A DNA stretch of 9,223 nt from an uncultured Selenomonadaceae bacterium (GTDB lineage Bacteria; Bacillota; Negativicutes; Selenomonadales; Selenomonadaceae). This document shows, piece after piece, positions 6,638-9,223 of this stretch (position 1 is its first letter; every line of letters begins with the position of its first letter). The notes beneath the pieces were generated by a model, which searched no databases, was not told the origin of the DNA, and saw only the letters and a program-made list of their open reading frames with translations. The stretch spans positions 3,570 to 12,792 of the forward strand of contig CAJOFG010000050.1 in assembly GCA_905233965.1 (NCBI GenBank), read 5' to 3'. The translations under genes were made by a program, and so were the position numbers.

Positions 6638-7405
6638 TTATTCGGCTGCTTTGATTGCCTCGCGCTCTTTCTGCGGAATGAAGACCATCAATTTTGATTC
6701 GATAGCCGTCGGTGAGTCGCCCGCCTGAAGTGAAAGTATTCCTTCGATAATCATTCTCTTGTGTCCGATCTCCGCCGCAGATTTTACTTTCAATTTGTTC
6801 GCGAACGGGAGCCAGAGAACGTAACCGGTAAAAATTCCAAGAATCGTCGCAACGAACGCCGCCGCGATTGAGTGACCGAGTTTGTCGATGTCGTTCAAGT
6901 TACCGAGTGCCGCGATAAGACCGACAACCGCGCCGAGAACGCCCAGCGTCGGTGCGTAAGTTCCCGCTTGCGTGAAAATCGAACGCGCTTCGGCGTGTCG
7001 CTCCTCCATGACGGCAAGTTCCGCATCCAAAACGTCGCTGACGAAATTACCGTCGATAACCATACTCAAGCCGTTGCGGAAAAAAGGATCGGGAATGTCG
7101 GCGACTCTTCCTTCAAGAGCCAAAATTCCTTCGCGGCGCGCAACCTGCGAAAGTTCGATAAAAGTTTTTACCAATTCGCCTTTGCCGCCGTCGTCCTCCG
7201 CGCGCATCAAAAGTTTGAAAAGAACCGGAGCTTTCGAGACCTGCTCCATAGGGAAACCGATAAAGATACATGATACCGTTCCGCCGATGATGATAAGGAA
7301 AGCCGCCGGATTGTTTAACGCGCTGAGCGGTGCACCTTTCAGAATCATGCCGACGAAAACCGAGATTATGCCCATTACAAGTCCTATTACTGTAGATTTT
7401 TCCAA
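6638..7405 (-). CDS. motA: Flagellar motor stator protein MotA
   Basis: MotA supplies most of the stator's membrane helices and the cytoplasmic loop that pushes on the rotor protein FliG. The 255-residue product has helices near 4-23 (STVIGLVMGIISVFVGMILK), 32-52, about 151-172 (APTLGVLGAVVGLIAAL) and about 178-201. Between the second and third lies the large cytoplasmic loop with the conserved ARREGILALE (89-98), where R90 is the rotor-interacting arginine. P152 is the conserved proline of the third helix. The start is taken as the TTG at 7405-7403 because a strong AAAGGAGG ends nine bases before it and the family N-terminus begins there. The frame is open a further 67 codons upstream, but that part covers the promoter and has no family resemblance. 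It is first in the motA-motB-acpS operon. Confidence 0.95.
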   Translation of the reverse strand: MEKSTVIGLVMGIISVFVGMILKGAPLSALNNPAAFLIIIGGTVSCIFIGFPMEQVSKAPVLFKLLMRAEDDGGKGELVKTFIELSQVARREGILALEGRVADIPDPFFRNGLSMVIDGNFVSDVLDAELAVMEERHAEARSIFTQAGTYAPTLGVLGAVVGLIAALGNLNDIDKLGHSIAAAFVATILGIFTGYVLWLPFANKLKVKSAAEIGHKRMIIEGILSLQAGDSPTAIESKLMVFIPQKEREAIKAAE

Positions 7406-7454
7406 AGCCGGCAACCTCCTTTGTTGTCGAATAAAAAAAATTATTGCCGATAAT

Positions 7455-7483
7455 ATTTTACAGACCCCGCGCAAAAAAAGCAA
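7455..7483 (-). promoter_or_regulatory. Sigma-A type promoter for motA-motB-acpS
   Basis: On the minus strand TTGCTT (7483-7478) is followed by a 17-base spacer and TAAAAT (7460-7455). Transcription would begin near 7448, leaving a short leader of about 40 bases before the TTG start of motA. The spacing and hexamers fit the housekeeping sigma factor rather than the flagellar sigma-28 pattern (TAAA-N15-GCCGATAA). Confidence 0.65.
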
Positions 7484-7598
7484 AAAAAATTTTCGCGCAG
7501 AAATAAAATAATTGCGCTTAACGTGTTCAATGTTAAAAAGAAAATTCCTGCCGTTTAAAAAAAATTTTTCCCGGCGAAGAAAAAATTTAATTTTTGTC

Positions 7599-7627
7599 TT
7601 GCGCACGTCGAAGATATTTTATAGAAT
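7599..7627 (+). promoter_or_regulatory. Candidate sigma-A promoter for the FliD-C-like gene
   Basis: TTGCGC (7599-7604), a 17-base spacer and TAGAAT (7622-7627) precede the gene at 7673. A start near 7634 gives a leader of about 40 bases that contains the AAGGAAGGG ribosome binding site. The hexamers are moderate matches. An overlapping alternative is TTGTCT at 7594-7599 with TTTATA 18 bases later. Confidence 0.5.
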
Positions 7628-7672
7628 GTTTCTCAAATCGGAAGTAATTTTTTTTAAGGAAGGGTGATAAAT

Positions 7673-8494
7673 ATGGCTACAATTTCCAAAATGATCGGAA
7701 CAGGAAGTTCCTGGTCGTCCCTCTATACGAACAAATCGAATCAGACTGCGGCGCAAAAAAATATTTCCACGCTGTGGAGTTCTTACAACTCTTTCAGCTC
7801 GAACGCGAACAATTCTTTGGCGGGACTCAGCGAAATTAAATCCGGCGTGTCTTCGCTCATGGCAAGTTACAATTCGTCGAAAGATACTTTTTACAGCGAA
7901 TTTGACGGCGCGATGGAAGATCTCGGCGCGGCGGCAAAAAATCTCAAGAATTACGATTTCACCGACGAAACAAAAGATTTTTCGGTAGAAACAAAAACGA
8001 CCACAGACGAAGACGGCAATGAAGTCGAAACGAAAACGTACAGCAAAGATTTGCAAGCCGCCGTCGATACGGTAAAAGATTTGGTTGAAAATTACAACGT
8101 CACGAGAAAATTTTTGAGTGACAACAGCTCCATTTCGGGACGCATAAGTTCTTTGGCGAAAAATTTTTCCGATACCACTTACCGCGCATCAAGTTATCAA
8201 AACATCGGAATTTCTGTCGGCAGTAACGGCGGTTTGTCGATTGACGAAGACAAATTGGTTTCGGCGTTGACGAAAGATCCTTCGAGTGTGCAAAACGTTC
8301 TCGGCAAAGACGGGTTGGCGGGAAAAGCGGAGCAACATATCAGTTTCGCAAATTCTCAACGCAGTGATCTTTTCCCGAGCGCAAATAAAATGTTGGGGGA
8401 TCAACTTAAAGCGTCCGAACTTTACACCGGCGGCACTTACGCGAAAATTTCCGCGATAAACAGTGTCGGTAATTTGTTCAACCTCATGACCTGA
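7673..8494 (+). CDS. FliD C-terminal-like flagellar protein, stand-alone
   Basis: The 273-residue product resembles the C-terminal part of FliD, the filament cap and hook-associated protein 2. Residues about 127-222 carry the pattern of that domain: a helix with AVDTVKDLVENYN (130-142), SSISGRISSLAKNF (152-165), the QNIGISVGSNGGLSIDEDKL segment (176-195), then ALTKDPSSVQNVLG and GLAGKAEQHI. FliD proteins typically have IGI-(S/T)-x(3)-DGxLxxDxxKL-xxAL there. The first 95 residues are Ser/Asn-rich and helical, with no typical FliD N-terminal start, and 98-125 form an acidic Thr/Lys linker. There is no cysteine, no signal peptide and no membrane helix, as expected for export by the flagellar apparatus. 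ATG at 7673 is preferred over an in-frame GTG at 7664, which lies in the AAGGAAGGGTGA ribosome binding site. It diverges from motAB and ends in its own terminator. The exact role is unknown. Confidence 0.8.
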   Translation: MATISKMIGTGSSWSSLYTNKSNQTAAQKNISTLWSSYNSFSSNANNSLAGLSEIKSGVSSLMASYNSSKDTFYSEFDGAMEDLGAAAKNLKNYDFTDETKDFSVETKTTTDEDGNEVETKTYSKDLQAAVDTVKDLVENYNVTRKFLSDNSSISGRISSLAKNFSDTTYRASSYQNIGISVGSNGGLSIDEDKLVSALTKDPSSVQNVLGKDGLAGKAEQHISFANSQRSDLFPSANKMLGDQLKASELYTGGTYAKISAINSVGNLFNLMT

Positions 8495-8543
8495 AAAAAT
8501 TTCGCCCGCGACTGCTTCCGAAATCGGATACATTCTCATACTC

Positions 8544-8584
8544 AAAAAAAGAGTTGCCGATTTTTTTTCGGCGACTCTTTTTTT
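8544..8584 (+). terminator. Intrinsic terminator after the FliD-C-like gene
   Basis: A ten-base stem (GAGTTGCCGA at 8551-8560 with TCGGCGACTC at 8568-8577, one U-G pair) is flanked by seven A on the left and seven T on the right (8578-8584), with a T-rich loop. It closes the gene ending at 8494 and insulates it from secA. The A-run before the stem gives a similar T-run on the other strand, so it could work both ways, though no minus-strand gene needs it here. Confidence 0.9.
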
Positions 8585-8615
8585 GCGCCGAAAATTTTTT
8601 TCGTCGCGCCGGAAG

Positions 8616-8644
8616 TTGTAAACTCTTTCTCCGTTTGTTATAAT
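8616..8644 (+). promoter_or_regulatory. Strong extended -10 sigma-A promoter for secA
   Basis: TTGTAA (8616-8621), a 17-base spacer ending in TGT, and a perfect TATAAT (8639-8644) make a near-consensus housekeeping promoter with an extended -10. Transcription from about 8651 would give a leader of roughly 33 bases with GGAG at 8671-8674. Confidence 0.85.
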
Positions 8645-8683
8645 TTCCCGCAGTAAAAAAAAATGGGATTGGAGTGAGAATTT

Positions 8684-9223
8684 TTGTTCGGATTTTTGAA
8701 AAGATTTTTGGGCGACAATAACGATAAAGAAATCAAACGTATGCAAAAGACGGTGGACAAAATCAATGAGTTGGAACCTTCTTTGCAAAATTGCACGGAC
8801 GATAAACTTGCCGGCTACACGCAAATTTTCCGGGAGCGTCTGAGCAACGGAGAAACTCTCGACGACATTTTGCCGGAAGCGTTCGCCGTCACCCGCGAAG
8901 CGTCGCGCCGGGTTTTGGGTATGCGCCATTTTGATGTTCAGTTAATCGGAGGAATGTGTCTGCACGAAGGAAAAATCGCGGAGATGAAAACCGGCGAAGG
9001 CAAAACCTTGGTCGCGACTCTCCCGGTTTACCTCAACGCGCTGGAAGGCAAAGGCGTTCACATGGTCACCGTCAACGATTATCTTGCACGGCGCGACAGT
9101 GAATGGATGGGGCAGATTTATCAATTTCTCGGACTGAGTGTCGGACTTGTTCTGCACGACATGGATTTTCCGGAAAGAAAATATTCTTACAACTGCGATG
9201 TAACTTTCGGCACGAATAACGAA
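8684..9223 (+). CDS. secA: Preprotein translocase ATPase SecA (5' part, runs off the window)
   Basis: SecA is the ATPase motor that drives unfolded preproteins through SecYEG. The first 180 residues are present, out of roughly 800-900 in the family, and the frame is still open at the window edge. They start [20 protein letters not shown], and [26 protein letters not shown] (66-90, quoted here as the landmark pattern EAFAxxREAxxRxLGxRHxDVQLxGG) is highly diagnostic. The Walker A motif is MKTGEGKT at 101-108, followed by [10 protein letters not shown] (129-138), and [14 protein letters not shown] (167-180) ends the visible part at the start of the TNxE(F/Y) motif. The start codon is TTG at 8684; GGAG at 8671-8674 sits nine bases upstream and no closer ATG matches the family N-terminus. 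It has its own promoter, and the upstream terminator separates it from the flagellar gene. Confidence 0.97.
   Translation, partial: MFGFLKRFLGDNNDKEIKRMQKTVDKINELEPSLQNCTDDKLAGYTQIFRERLSNGETLDDILPEAFAVTREASRRVLGMRHFDVQLIGGMCLHEGKIAEMKTGEGKTLVATLPVYLNALEGKGVHMVTVNDYLARRDSEWMGQIYQFLGLSVGLVLHDMDFPERKYSYNCDVTFGTNNE

Noticed and set aside
7446..7453. Sigma-28 promoter suggested by GCCGATAA
   Set aside because: The only nearby TAAA gives a spacer of 10 rather than about 15 bases, and there is no gene start at a suitable distance on that strand.
7406..7606. A 67-codon N-terminal extension of motA
   Set aside because: It covers the likely motA promoter and the AAAGGAGG site, is rich in Phe, Lys and Arg with no MotA similarity, and would place the ribosome binding site inside the gene.
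8189..8929. A 246-codon minus-strand frame spanning the end of the FliD-C-like gene, the terminator and the start of secA
   Set aside because: It is antisense to two supported genes and crosses a terminator and the secA promoter; the frame is open only because of codon bias.
1..9223. CRISPR arrays, tRNA or rRNA genes, terminal inverted repeats of insertion sequences
   Set aside because: No regularly spaced repeats, tRNA-like cloverleaf or paired inverted termini were seen on either strand by eye. The many AAAAATTTTT-type runs are dispersed codon-level composition and not an ordered repeat.

Overview
The window looks like ordinary chromosomal sequence from a motile Firmicute (Bacillota). RemA (DUF370), RbgA, the short type of cobalamin-dependent methionine synthase, strong AGGAGG-type ribosome binding sites and frequent TTG/GTG starts all fit that phylum. 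The flagellar genes beside secA and the A/T-run-rich coding style (many AAA, TTT and GAA codons mixed with GCG/CCG) make me lean towards the Negativicutes (Selenomonas-like). That last step is an inference and was not tested.

Layout from left to right. (a) surE lies on the plus strand and ends in a strong hairpin terminator (804-838) that faces metH. (b) A minus-strand run reads remA > gmk > rbgA > metH from right to left, with two 4-base ATGA stop/start overlaps and one 14-base gap, so it is almost certainly one operon. It joins a small DNA-binding regulator, GMP phosphorylation, 50S ribosome assembly and methionine synthesis. (c) Between remA and acpS are about 330 bases. They hold the acpS-side terminator, an extended -10 promoter candidate, and a start-less 64-codon stretch on the minus strand that reads like the middle of a phage-type tyrosine integrase. 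(d) A second minus-strand operon, motA > motB > acpS, encodes the flagellar stator plus holo-ACP synthase. (e) A divergent intergenic region (7406-7672) carries a good sigma-A-type promoter for motA and a plausible one for the plus-strand gene that follows. (f) That plus-strand gene encodes a 273-residue protein resembling only the C-terminal part of the flagellar cap protein FliD, and it ends in a clear intrinsic terminator. (g) secA starts at 8684 from a near-consensus extended -10 promoter and runs off the right edge.

Most of the window is housekeeping. The stator operon and the FliD-C-like gene together suggest a small motility locus next to the secretion ATPase gene. The parts that ordinary annotation would probably miss are the integrase remnant in the remA leader and the unusual stand-alone FliD-C-like protein. 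I see no CRISPR array, tRNA, rRNA or intact insertion sequence.
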